NCBI GenBank assembly: GCA_030613765.1
Contig: JAUWLI010000018.1
Span: 1-19,927 of the forward strand
Direction of reading: 5' to 3'
DNA: 19,927 nucleotides
DNA from: Phycisphaerae bacterium
GTDB taxonomy: Bacteria; Planctomycetota; Phycisphaerae; Sedimentisphaerales; SG8-4
In this document: positions 1 through 7,178 of the stretch, in pieces
Layout: each line of letters starts with the position of its first letter
Position numbering within the stretch: the first letter of the stretch is position 1
Translations under genes and position numbers: made by a program
Notes under the pieces: generated by a model
Database searches by the model: none
Seen by the model: only the letters and a program-made list of their open reading frames with translations
Told to the model about the DNA's origin: nothing

Positions 1-621
1 CACTCGCAGAAAAAGCCGGCCCTTGTCGTCCACGCCTCAGCCGTCGGATTTTACGGCAACACCGATGACCGGATTCTTTCCGAAGATTCATCTCCCGGCT
101 CCGGTTTTCTTGCTGAGGTCTGCCAAAAAACCGAACGCACAATCCAGCAGGTTGAAAACCTGGGCGTCAGGCTTGCAACACTTAGGCTCGGCGTTGTTTT
201 AGGCCCCGGTGGCGGCCTCATAAGTCGTCTTCTACCCCCCTTTCGTTTCTTTCTCGGCGGCAGAATCACCACCAAAAACCAGTGGCTTTCATGGATTCAA
301 ATCGACGACGTCGCGGCGGCAATTCGCTTTATTATTGAACGCTCGGACCTAAAAGGAGTCTTCAATCTGACCTCGCCGAATCCCGTCCCGGCTAAAGACT
401 TTTACACTTCTCTTGGAAAAGTAATGCACCGCCCTGTACTTTTTTCCGTCCCCACCTTCGCGTTAAAGTTGCTGCTACGGGACATGGCCGGCGAATTGTT
501 TCTCGCCAGCCAGAGGGCAATCCCGAAAAACCTACTGCACGCAGGCTATGAATTCAAATATCCTGATGTAGAATTGGCACTGCACGATATTATTAAAAAG
601 CCAAAATATTCAAAGGAGTAA
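1..621 (+). CDS. TIGR01777/YfcH-family NAD(P)-dependent epimerase, C-terminal part
   Basis: Open from the first base in frame 1, so the N-terminal Rossmann nucleotide-binding part (roughly 95 residues by family length) lies outside the window. The 206 visible codons begin HSQKKPALVVHASAVGFYGN. The SAVGFYG segment is the core family motif that in extended SDR proteins surrounds the active-site Ser/Tyr. Later come RLGVVLGPGGG and WIQIDDVAAAI, also typical. The end (about residues 142-197, HRPVLFSVPTFALKLLLRDM onward to YPDVELALHDII) matches the C-terminal DUF1731 domain of YfcH/SulA-like proteins. The substrate is not known for most members; the protein should be cytoplasmic. The next gene begins 6 nt after the stop, so the two are probably cotranscribed. 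Family assignment is firm; precise function is not. Confidence 0.88.
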   Translation, partial: HSQKKPALVVHASAVGFYGNTDDRILSEDSSPGSGFLAEVCQKTERTIQQVENLGVRLATLRLGVVLGPGGGLISRLLPPFRFFLGGRITTKNQWLSWIQIDDVAAAIRFIIERSDLKGVFNLTSPNPVPAKDFYTSLGKVMHRPVLFSVPTFALKLLLRDMAGELFLASQRAIPKNLLHAGYEFKYPDVELALHDIIKKPKYSKE

Positions 622-627
622 TTGAAC

Positions 628-1011
628 ATGAATCTATCAGATTATTTCGAAACCACGCAGGGTACCAGCATTTTGGCAACCTCAAATTCCGCCGGTCAGG
701 TCGATCTCGCAATCTATTCCAGGCCGCACATTACTGACCAGGACACTGCCGCATTTATCATGCGTCCCCGTCTCACCCACGAAAATCTCCAATCCAATCC
801 ACACGCCGCCTATTTGTTCATCGAAAAAGGCCCGGGTTACAAAGGCAAACGCCTTTACCTGACCAAACTTCGCGAAGAAACCGACCCCGAACTCATTGAC
901 TCGCTCAGAAGAAAAGGCGGCAAACACAATGCCAAATCCGATGAGAAAAAATTCCTGGTATACTTTCATATCGACAGAATCCGCCCCCTTATCGGCGATA
1001 ACGACAAGTAA
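628..1011 (+). CDS. Pyridoxamine 5'-phosphate oxidase-family (FMN-binding split barrel) protein
   Basis: A 127-residue protein starting MNLSDYFETTQG. The ATG at 628 is chosen because AAAGGAG at 612-618 lies 9 nt upstream; an in-frame TTG at 622 is too close to that site. Residues about 10-90 follow the PPOX split-barrel pattern: an N-terminal helix, a strand with SILATSNSAGQVDLAIYSRP, then MRPRLTHENLQSNPHAAYLFIEKG, which is how short PPOX/general-stress FMN proteins read. These proteins bind FMN, F420 or heme as dimers; the ligand cannot be told from sequence. It is too short and lacks the C-terminal domain of true PdxH, so a vitamin B6 role is unlikely. It sits 6 nt behind the epimerase gene, probably in the same transcript. 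Confidence 0.8.
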   Translation: MNLSDYFETTQGTSILATSNSAGQVDLAIYSRPHITDQDTAAFIMRPRLTHENLQSNPHAAYLFIEKGPGYKGKRLYLTKLREETDPELIDSLRRKGGKHNAKSDEKKFLVYFHIDRIRPLIGDNDK

Positions 1012-1065
1012 AAGCCCCTTTTCCGGCAAATATCAGAAAAAGCTGAAATCCCTTGAAATTTCGTG

Positions 1066-2259
1066 ATGGACTTGGTAATCTATTATGAGAGGGTGAAGAA
1101 AGTTGATACATCGAGTAAACAAAAAATGTCGGTTAAAACCAAACATACTACGAAAATAGAGCATTTGGATCGGCTCAGCAAAAAGGAAATCTCCGATTTA
1201 AAGACGGTCACCGACAAGTTTTCCTTTCGCTGCAACGATTATTATCTCTCCCTGATTGACTGGGATGACCCTTCCGACCCGATACGCAGGATTGTCGTCC
1301 CGAATGTGCAGGAGCTCGACGAGTGGGGCCGCCTCGACCCTTCCGATGAACAAGCCTATACGATTATCCCAGGCCTGGAACACAAGTATCATTCGACCGC
1401 ACTATTCCTGGTCAGCAACGTTTGCGACGGTATTTGCCGATACTGCTTCCGCAAGCGCGTCTTTATAGACTCGCAGAGCACACGCCTGCGGGACATACCG
1501 GAGGCAATAAAGTACGTTAGACAGCATTCTGAGATAACCAATGTTCTGCTGACCGGCGGAGACCCATTAGTGCTGAAGACATCGGAACTCGAAAATATCA
1601 TTCGCCAATTGAGGACTATTGACCACGTTGAGATAATTCGCATCGGAACAAAGATGCCGGCTTTCAATCCATATCGGATTATCGATGACCCGGCGCTGCT
1701 GGAAATATTAGAAACCTACAGCACAGGGCATAAAAAGATATACATGATGACTCACTTTGTTCACCCCAGAGAATTGACGGAACCGGCCGTCAAAGCGGTC
1801 CATCTTCTGCAGAAAGCCGGCGCGATGATAGCAAACCAAACGCCCCTGATAAGAGGACTCAACGACGACCCGCAAGTGCTGGCAGAGCTGCTCGGCAAAC
1901 TCTCCTATATCGGTGCGGTCCCCTACTACATCTTCCAGTGTCGTCCCGCTCTTGGGAACAAGGCCTACACCGTACCCATTGAAGAAGGTTACCACATCGT
2001 AGAGCATGCCAAAGCTCGCGTATCCGGACTGGCTAAACGCGTAAGGTTCGTAATGTCACATTCAACCGGTAAAATCGAAATCGTCGGCATGACAGAAAAT
2101 CGAGTGTATTTCAAATATCACCGCGCCGCCGACGATGAAGATAGCGGCCGTTTCCTCGTACTAAAGAGAAATCCCAATGCTTACTGGCTCGATGATTATG
2201 ACGAAGTAATCCGGGACTATTCGGTCAATTTACCTTACAGGTCCTACGGGCCCGACTAA
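1066..2259 (+). CDS. KamA-family radical SAM/PLP aminomutase-like protein
   Basis: 397 codons from ATG 1066. The start is uncertain: GTG 1063, GTG 1093 and ATG 1126 are in frame and none has a convincing ribosome site. The [4Fe-4S]/SAM motif CDGICRYC is at Cys120-Cys124-Cys127 (C-x3-C-x2-C), followed by FRKR as in lysine 2,3-aminomutases and EpmB. LLTGGDPLVL (about residues 160-170) is the family GGDPL segment. Near the C-terminus, SHSTGKIEIVG carries a lysine (about Lys336) placed where the PLP Schiff-base lysine lies in KamA, although the usual glycine-run PGGGGK is absent. The likely reaction is a PLP-dependent 2,3-amino migration on lysine or a related substrate; EF-P lysylation (EpmB) is an alternative. 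No epmA, efp or lysine-fermentation gene is nearby. Family firm, substrate unknown. Confidence 0.88.
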   Translation: MDLVIYYERVKKVDTSSKQKMSVKTKHTTKIEHLDRLSKKEISDLKTVTDKFSFRCNDYYLSLIDWDDPSDPIRRIVVPNVQELDEWGRLDPSDEQAYTIIPGLEHKYHSTALFLVSNVCDGICRYCFRKRVFIDSQSTRLRDIPEAIKYVRQHSEITNVLLTGGDPLVLKTSELENIIRQLRTIDHVEIIRIGTKMPAFNPYRIIDDPALLEILETYSTGHKKIYMMTHFVHPRELTEPAVKAVHLLQKAGAMIANQTPLIRGLNDDPQVLAELLGKLSYIGAVPYYIFQCRPALGNKAYTVPIEEGYHIVEHAKARVSGLAKRVRFVMSHSTGKIEIVGMTENRVYFKYHRAADDEDSGRFLVLKRNPNAYWLDDYDEVIRDYSVNLPYRSYGPD

Positions 2260-2588
2260 TATCTCACGTATCTGACTTTCCCCTGCAAACCTCTCAGTAC
2301 TGAATTGTCCATCCTAATAATAATTATTGCCGAGCCGGCTTTCACAAACCACCATAGAAATCTGAAAATCAGTTGAAAACTTGGTAAGGATGTGGTAGGG
2401 TAATCACTTCGGAGTTCTTGGCAGGGTGATTTAATCATCTATATCTGAAATGCCGGACTGCATAAGCTCTTGACTTTTAAAGGATTAGCTGATATGGTCT
2501 TGTCGACCGAAAGGCTCAATAAATCTTGTACTACACGGCGTCCACGGTGGACACCAATTTTCGTATTGTGACAGAAAGGAGAAATGAG
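2260..2588. other. Intergenic region between kamA-like and thuA-like genes
   Basis: 329 bases with no supportable gene. It contains a short possible hairpin (AATCAC near 2401 and GTGATT near 2427) without a T run, and the sigma70-like promoter listed at 2470-2498. Short open frames here have no ribosome site and no recognisable product. Confidence 0.6.
2470..2498 (+). promoter_or_regulatory. Sigma70-like promoter for the ThuA-domain gene
   Basis: TTGACT (2470-2475), a 17-bp spacer, then TATGGT (2493-2498). The -35 element matches five of six consensus bases and the -10 four of six. It lies 90 bases upstream of the chosen start at 2589, on the same strand. The next sequence, GGTCTTGTCGACC, can form a small hairpin near the predicted transcript start. 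This is motif-based only. Confidence 0.45.
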
Positions 2589-3338
2589 ATGAGGCGTTTA
2601 GTTTGTGTACTGACACTGGCGTGTATTGTAGCGATGAGTTTTTGTCCTGCTGCCGAGGCGGCCAGGAAACCCGCAAAAATCAGGGCCCTGCTGATTACCG
2701 GCGATGACGTGGGGGCACATCCATGGCGGGAAATGTCCGAGACCACGCGAAAAGCCCTCGTGGACTCCAAGAGGTTTGATGTCAGGGTATGCGAAGACCC
2801 ACATATCCTCGAATCTAAAACCGCGCTGAAGGCATACGATGTGATTGTATTTATGATTTATTGCACGCGTGTCAAAATGCTTCCCAAAGAGGCCCAGGAG
2901 AACCTGTTGAACTACGTCAAGGGCGGAAAGGGCTTCTTTGTCCAGCACCTGGCCACCGCCTCGTTCGCCAAGTGGGAAGAATTCGGCAAGCTCTGCGGAC
3001 GAAAATGGGTCATGGGAACATCAGGCCACGGACCGCGAGAAGTCTTCGAGGCAAAGGTCGTAAACAACGAACACCCAATAACAAAAGGCATGAGCAACTT
3101 CAAGACCGACGACGAACTCTACGCTAAACTGCAGGGCAACGAAGAAATCAATGTCCTCGTCTCGGCCTACTCCGACTGGAGCAAGAAGACAGAACCCCTC
3201 GTCTTCACAAAGAAATATGGCAAGGGCAATGTCGTTCATAACGCCTTCGGCCACGATGGCAAGGCCCTGATGAATCCCAACGTCCAGAAGATTATCGCCC
3301 GCGGCGTAGAGTTCGCAGCCACGGGAAAAGTCAAATAA
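2589..3338 (+). CDS. Secreted ThuA-domain (class I glutamine amidotransferase-like) protein
   Basis: 249 codons starting MRRLVCVLTLACIVAMSF. The ATG at 2589 is preceded by AGAAAGGA (2573-2580) and followed immediately by a Sec signal peptide (RR, hydrophobic stretch, then AEA as cleavage site near residue 24). An ATG at 2526 is in frame but would bury the signal peptide. The mature protein shows the ThuA pattern: ALLITGDDVGAHPW (first strand, residues about 32-45), the YDVIVFM strand, a LLNYVKGGKGFFVQHLA segment, and late motifs NEHPITKGM and AFGHDGKAL. ThuA domains adopt a glutamine-amidotransferase fold but usually lack its Cys; some are linked to sugar use. Planctomycetes carry many secreted copies. 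Sugar metabolism here is only a family-level guess. It is monocistronic, ending in a strong hairpin. Confidence 0.85.
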   Translation: MRRLVCVLTLACIVAMSFCPAAEAARKPAKIRALLITGDDVGAHPWREMSETTRKALVDSKRFDVRVCEDPHILESKTALKAYDVIVFMIYCTRVKMLPKEAQENLLNYVKGGKGFFVQHLATASFAKWEEFGKLCGRKWVMGTSGHGPREVFEAKVVNNEHPITKGMSNFKTDDELYAKLQGNEEINVLVSAYSDWSKKTEPLVFTKKYGKGNVVHNAFGHDGKALMNPNVQKIIARGVEFAATGKVK

Positions 3339-3375
3339 AGAAGTATTCTGTAATATCCAATTCGATGCCTGGCAG

Positions 3376-3413
3376 CCTCAAGCTCGTTCCGAAAAATCGG
3401 GACGAGCTTGGGG
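3376..3413. terminator. Long near-perfect hairpin between convergent genes
   Basis: Arms 3376-3392 and 3397-3413 pair over 17 positions with only two G-T wobbles, around a four-A loop (3393-3396). The core arm reads CAAGCTCGTTCCGA against TCGGGACGAGCTTG. It lies 37 bases after the thuA stop and 53 bases beyond the stop of the opposing pseudopilin gene, the place for a bidirectional transcription stop. Neither strand has a T run after the stem, so it is not a textbook intrinsic terminator; a dispersed REP-like palindrome is the alternative. Confidence 0.55.
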
Positions 3414-3466
3414 ATGTCTCGGACCAACTTTCAGTAACCAACGTGCATTTGTCGTTGTACAGGCTA

Positions 3467-3970
3467 CTAATAATCGTAAAAGTTGATGCCCTCGCTGTCG
3501 GTGCCCGTCCAGTTGATCTTGAAATCGGCCGTTTCCTTTTTGTATAACCATCCGCTGGACGTGCCGTCTACCGCGTCTGAAAAAGCGGTCGCCTCGGCTA
3601 CGTAGATGATAGTAGATAGTTTGTTATAAGGATTTTCCGGCAGTTTCTTTACATAAGGCCCATATAGAAATGGGGCGGTAGGGACCTTATTAGGCGAAGC
3701 TTGTCCGGTCACCGTGGTGGTCCCTGTAAAGTGCAACGGTAGAAATGACTCGGGAACACCCTCACCATTTACATATCCCGGCGGTACGCCGTCGTGGTCC
3801 ATCTTATAGAACTCTATCTGCGTTCGCATTGTCCTCAGACAATCTTTGACAACCGACTCCCGCGCACTCACAGTATGACCCTGCAGTGTGGGCAAAACAA
3901 CCGCGGCAAGGATGCCCAGAATCGTTACAACAATGAGAATTTCAACGAGTGTAAATGCCTTTATTTTCAT
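3467..3970 (-). CDS. Type II secretion/type IV pilin-like pseudopilin (GspG-like)
   Basis: 167 residues beginning MKIKAFTLVEILIVVTILG. The short KIKA leader before FTLVE is a class III prepilin signal: PilD-type peptidase would cut at A|F, methylate Phe and leave Glu5 of the mature protein. A 20-residue hydrophobic helix follows. AARESVVKDCLRTMRTQIEFYKMDH-type spacing, the later PENPYN segment and the acidic tail resemble the major pseudopilin GspG and planctomycete pseudopilins ending in a D-x-E-G-I-N-F motif. The start is supported by GAAGAGGT just upstream on the minus strand. It stands alone, with no secretion ATPase or platform gene, as is common for planctomycetes where these genes are scattered. 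A role in secretion versus a minor pilin cannot be separated. Confidence 0.88.
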   Translation of the reverse strand: MKIKAFTLVEILIVVTILGILAAVVLPTLQGHTVSARESVVKDCLRTMRTQIEFYKMDHDGVPPGYVNGEGVPESFLPLHFTGTTTVTGQASPNKVPTAPFLYGPYVKKLPENPYNKLSTIIYVAEATAFSDAVDGTSSGWLYKKETADFKINWTGTDSEGINFYDY

Positions 3971-4391
3971 TACCTCTTCACCAATAATTAGGTGAAATCT
4001 CGACAGATACGCCTCTTATCGGCTGTTTACATGCCCTACTTTGCCAACAAATTCTGACCGAAAAATAGCACGTCTAATAAAAAATCTGTTTTCTATATAA
4101 AAAAGTAAAAGAAAAAACGCCGCCTCGACCGATAAAACCTCCATATAGGGCTTATTTGAGAATATTTTTAACTTTGTGGATGATAAAATCCAAAAAAAAT
4201 GGGTTGGAAACAAATTTTTTTATCAACATTTGGGCATTCAGTGACGGCTTTAATAGTAAATATAGGACATAAAAAAACCCCATTATCGCAAGAGTCTGGG
4301 TTATCAGCATAAAAACAGGGTTTTTAGGGCAATAAAACAAGCTGTAGAGTGTAACTGGAAACTTGGAATTTTTTTTGTAAAGGAGCAAACT
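3971..4391. other. AT-rich divergent intergenic region
   Basis: 421 bases between the divergent pseudopilin and secreted-protein genes, very A+T rich with several A or T runs. No gene is supported. AAAAACCC (4273-4280) and GGGTTTTT (4318-4325) form an 8-bp inverted repeat 37 bases apart. Read on the minus strand it ends in seven T, but no minus gene lies before it, so it may be a leader structure of the plus-strand gene. Promoters for both genes must lie here; I see no unambiguous -35/-10 pair. Confidence 0.55.
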
Positions 4392-5255
4392 ATGGAAAGA
4401 AAAGAAGCAATGTTAAAGACAGGGTATTCGACACTTTTTTTGGCTGTTATGGCGTTTGTGCTGTGTGCCGTGCCATCTGTCCAAGCTGAAGAAGTTCCCG
4501 TTGGAGATACGCTGTACATCGATCGTCCTGCAATAGGAGGTTTCTTGTATGTCTATGGGACAGCAAATGTGGATACGGGTTTTTATGCAGACTATGGTAT
4601 TTATGCCTTCGTTGCCGGTACAGTCAACGGCAGTACAGTCAACATTCAGGGCGGTACCATTGGTGCCGGTTATGGGGTTAGCGTATATTCCTTAGGCCTA
4701 CTATACGCGACTGTAACAGTCTATGGTACGGGTTTTGAGGACTCAAACGGTCCCATTACCACGACTCAGTGGACTCCTATTGGCGGAGAGGATACTTTGA
4801 CAGGTACCTATGAAGATGGAGATACTATTTCTCTTCTGTTTTACAGCGATGTCCCAATTAATCTGGTAGACACTGGTGGCGGCCCCGGGCCCGGCCCCGC
4901 AGAAATCTCCATTGACATCAAGCCCGGCAGTTATCCGAACGCTATCAACCTCGGCTCTAACGGTGTCATTCCCGTAGCCATACTTTCGACAGAAGATTTC
5001 ACCGCTACAACTATAGATCCGGATACTGTTTCCCTTGCAGGCTCCGGCGTGGCTGTACGCGGAAAGGGAAATAAGTCTTTAGCCACTCAGGAGGATGTAA
5101 ATGGAGATGGCTTGATGGATCTCGTAGTGAAGGTGGAAACTGAAAACCTGGATCCCGGTACATTCCAGAATGGACTCGCTATCTTGCAGGTAATAGTGGA
5201 CGGCACTGTAATTTACGAAGGTTCAGACGAGATTATTATCGTACCACCGGAGTAA
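4392..5255 (+). CDS. Secreted two-domain protein with Gly/Pro linker and IDIKPGS-type C-terminal domain
   Basis: 287 codons. AAAGGAG (4380-4386) sets the ATG at 4392. Residues about 10-33 form a Sec signal peptide ending VQA|EE. The N-terminal domain (about 34-157) is rich in Gly, Tyr, Thr and Val with repeated YGTxxVDTG, VNGSTVNIQGG and VTVYGTGF units, suggesting a beta-solenoid-like fold. A linker GGGPGPGP follows (about 161-168). The C-terminal domain (about 170-285) begins IDIKPGSYPNAINLGSNG and contains GVIPVAIL, a DPDTV segment and a calcium-type DVNGDGLMDL loop; this domain is frequent in exported proteins of planctomycetes and cyanobacteria and has no assigned function. No PEP-CTERM or other sorting tail is present. 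It is likely extracellular or cell-surface. A strong intrinsic terminator follows. Confidence 0.82.
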   Translation: MERKEAMLKTGYSTLFLAVMAFVLCAVPSVQAEEVPVGDTLYIDRPAIGGFLYVYGTANVDTGFYADYGIYAFVAGTVNGSTVNIQGGTIGAGYGVSVYSLGLLYATVTVYGTGFEDSNGPITTTQWTPIGGEDTLTGTYEDGDTISLLFYSDVPINLVDTGGGPGPGPAEISIDIKPGSYPNAINLGSNGVIPVAILSTEDFTATTIDPDTVSLAGSGVAVRGKGNKSLATQEDVNGDGLMDLVVKVETENLDPGTFQNGLAILQVIVDGTVIYEGSDEIIIVPPE

Positions 5256-5332
5256 TCACGATTAGGATTTGTGTACAATCGCCCGTTGTTGAAAAAAACG
5301 CGGGCATTGGTAAAAAATTTATATTAACCAAA

Positions 5333-5368
5333 GGGCTGTGAGTACAACGCTCACAGCCCCTGTTTTTT
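5333..5368 (+). terminator. Rho-independent terminator
   Basis: GGGCTGTGAG (5333-5342), a seven-base loop, CTCACAGCCC (5350-5359), then CTGTTTTTT. A 10-bp perfect GC-rich stem followed by six T is a classic intrinsic terminator for the secreted-protein gene that ends 77 bases upstream. A weaker GCCCG/CGGGC pairing at 5281-5305 precedes it. Confidence 0.9.
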
Positions 5369-5422
5369 AATCCACTAAAATCCTGAAAAACCTGCCAATC
5401 TCTCCCGGCTACCTCAAATACA

Positions 5423-6298
5423 TCAAAAATACGCCTCTTCTTTCCTCGAAATCAGAAACACTCCGATAACTAACAACACAATCCCTGAAATCTGCATTAC
5501 TGTAACCACTTCTCCCAAAATCAAAAAAGCAAAAACGACCGCAAAAAAAGGTGTTGAAAGTTCAAGTGCCGAAACCTGGGCCGCCTTGATGCGTTTCAAA
5601 CCCTCATAGTAAAGGATAGTTCCCACGCAAACTACAAGGCCGACCAGAACTTGGTACATATTGGCCACAACCAGTGATGACCTAAGCAATAAGTAAGCGA
5701 TGAAAATCACCGAAGCAATTGTATATCTATAAAATGTGATTACCCCCGCATTAATTCCTGTAAGATATTTCCTCATCACGATAGCCGTCGTTGCCCACGC
5801 CACAGTCGCCATCAGCACGTATATGTCCCCCATCGTTCCGAACTTCATATCAGACAAATTCCCCGCCGTCTTTGTTGTTACAAGCACACCCGCAAATATC
5901 ATAACTAATAACCCTAAGTAATCGAATTTTGTTAATTTGTCCTCCTTCAGAATGAAGAACCCTATCAGAATAATAAAGATTGGCTGCATATGGCCTATCA
6001 GGACCGCGTTAATAACAGGAATTTTTGTCAGCGCAAAGAAATAAAGCAAATCCGCAAACACCGTGCCTGCAATCCCAATATAGACAAATTTCGGGATCTC
6101 GCTTTTACGCACTTTCAGGTTCTTTTTACCTGTCAAAAGAACATACAGCAGCGCCGTTATCGCAACGACTATCGCCCGGATGCCCGACGTTTGAATAAAA
6201 TCCGAGTTTGCGTAAGCCAATTTGGCGAAAATAGGCTCAACAGACCACATCAAGCTGGCCCCAAGTATCGCCAAAACGCCTGTTTTCTTCGAATCCAT
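5423..6298 (-). CDS. EamA/DMT-superfamily transporter
   Basis: 291 residues with about ten hydrophobic helices in two repeated five-helix halves, the standard length and layout of drug/metabolite transporters of the 10-TMS EamA type. The first half begins GVLAILGASLMWSVEPIFAK, matching the EamA opening (A-x-x-W-x-x-x-x-x-x-K), and the second half starts near GDIYVLMATVAWATTAIVM. Each half ends with the FFILKE/FLILGE element (about residues 114-119 and 259-264) that marks the family. Inner-membrane exporter or importer of small metabolites; substrate unknown. The start codon (complement of 6296-6298) has only a weak AAAGGC upstream. It is divergent from the small membrane protein gene and convergent with the secreted-protein gene, so it is probably monocistronic. 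Confidence 0.9.
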   Translation of the reverse strand: MDSKKTGVLAILGASLMWSVEPIFAKLAYANSDFIQTSGIRAIVVAITALLYVLLTGKKNLKVRKSEIPKFVYIGIAGTVFADLLYFFALTKIPVINAVLIGHMQPIFIILIGFFILKEDKLTKFDYLGLLVMIFAGVLVTTKTAGNLSDMKFGTMGDIYVLMATVAWATTAIVMRKYLTGINAGVITFYRYTIASVIFIAYLLLRSSLVVANMYQVLVGLVVCVGTILYYEGLKRIKAAQVSALELSTPFFAVVFAFLILGEVVTVMQISGIVLLVIGVFLISRKEEAYF

Positions 6299-6497
6299 AC
6301 CGGCTGCCTTTAACTACAAAAACGCCTGATTCACAGTAATATATCCGAAATATTGCCGTAGCCAATCCATTCTTTCTGCTCCGGCTCGTTTTTACTCAAA
6401 AAAAATCCATAATTAAATTTTCATCTGGATTTACAGCTACTGTACCGGTATAATTTTTAAATAAAATGCGGGCCATTGATTTAGAGGTATAAATAAA

Positions 6498-6716
6498 ATG
6501 AAAAGGCGATTGATATTCCTTGCTCTCGTTGTTTTTACAATCTTAGCTCAACTTGGCTTCTATTATCTGCTCACCGTCTTTGGCTTGCGGCAGGAAAGTG
6601 GGATGCTCATCTTCCTGACGATTCTTTCGGGGGTTGCTTTCTGGAATATACCTTTTTGGTACTCTTTTGTATACAGCAAGCAGCAAAAGTCTGCCGGCTC
6701 TGACATTGTAAGCTAA
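6498..6716 (+). CDS. Small two-helix membrane protein, unknown function
   Basis: 72 residues, MKRRLIFLALVVFTILAQLG onward. AGAGGT (6482-6487) is 10 nt before the ATG. Two hydrophobic segments (about residues 4-28 and 35-60) are separated by a short GLRQESG loop, and a KQQKS tail follows, suggesting cytoplasmic N- and C-termini. TATAAT at 6449-6454 could be its -10 element, but no good -35 lies 16-18 bp upstream. The next gene starts 38 nt later and may be cotranscribed. I do not recognise the family. The ribosome site, charge pattern and divergent layout support a real gene. Confidence 0.6.
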   Translation: MKRRLIFLALVVFTILAQLGFYYLLTVFGLRQESGMLIFLTILSGVAFWNIPFWYSFVYSKQQKSAGSDIVS

Positions 6717-6754
6717 GACTTCTAAATCAAAATTGTATAAAATTGGCGGGGCTT

Positions 6755-7099
6755 ATGCACATTGATTCATACCAATTCGGCAAGATTGTTATCGACGGCC
6801 AAAGCTATACCAGCGACCTCATAATCCTCGGCGACGCTGTCCAGTCCGACTGGTGGCGAGAGCAGGGCCATTCCCTCACCGCTGAAGATTTAGATACAAT
6901 CCTGAAAGCCAAACCCGCGGTCCTCGTCGTCGGCTGCGGTGCATCAGGCCTGATGGAAATACCTGATGAAACCCGCCAGGCCTTAAAGAAACGCAATATC
7001 CAGCTCGAAATGTATGACAGCTACAAAGCAGTCCAAAAATTCAACGAGTTCTCAGAGGCCGGCGTTAACGTCGCCGCAGCTCTACACCTCACCTGCTAA
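6755..7099 (+). CDS. Mth938-domain (DUF498/NDUFAF3-like) protein
   Basis: 115 residues starting MHIDSYQFGKIVIDGQSY. ATG 6755 is preferred over the in-frame TTG 6743, with GGCGGGG just upstream. Family landmarks are visible: FGKIVIDGQSYTSDLII at the N-terminus, W-W-R-E-Q-GH in the middle, the VLVVGCGASG loop (about residues 54-63), and the ending NVAAALHLTC, which is the typical family terminus (A-A-L-H-L-T-C). In eukaryotes the relative NDUFAF3 helps assemble respiratory complex I; bacterial members have no settled role. Length is normal for the family. It may share a transcript with the small membrane protein upstream. Confidence 0.82.
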   Translation: MHIDSYQFGKIVIDGQSYTSDLIILGDAVQSDWWREQGHSLTAEDLDTILKAKPAVLVVGCGASGLMEIPDETRQALKKRNIQLEMYDSYKAVQKFNEFSEAGVNVAAALHLTC

Positions 7100-7178
7100 G
7101 GAAATCAACCTTCAGCATCTACCCCATAAGGAATAAAAAACAGCAAAACCGGTGGTTCAATTATTTCGTGGACTTCTT

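Noticed and set aside
622..627. TTG as upstream start for the PPOX-family gene
   Set aside because: It is only 3 nt from the AAAGGAG site; ATG 628 has proper spacing.
2526..2588. Upstream ATG for the ThuA protein
   Set aside because: It would place 21 polar residues before a clear signal peptide; ATG 2589 has its own ribosome site.
6430..6454. TTTACA...TATAAT as promoter of the small membrane protein
   Set aside because: The spacer is only 13 bp, too short for a sigma70 pair; only the -10-like element is mentioned.
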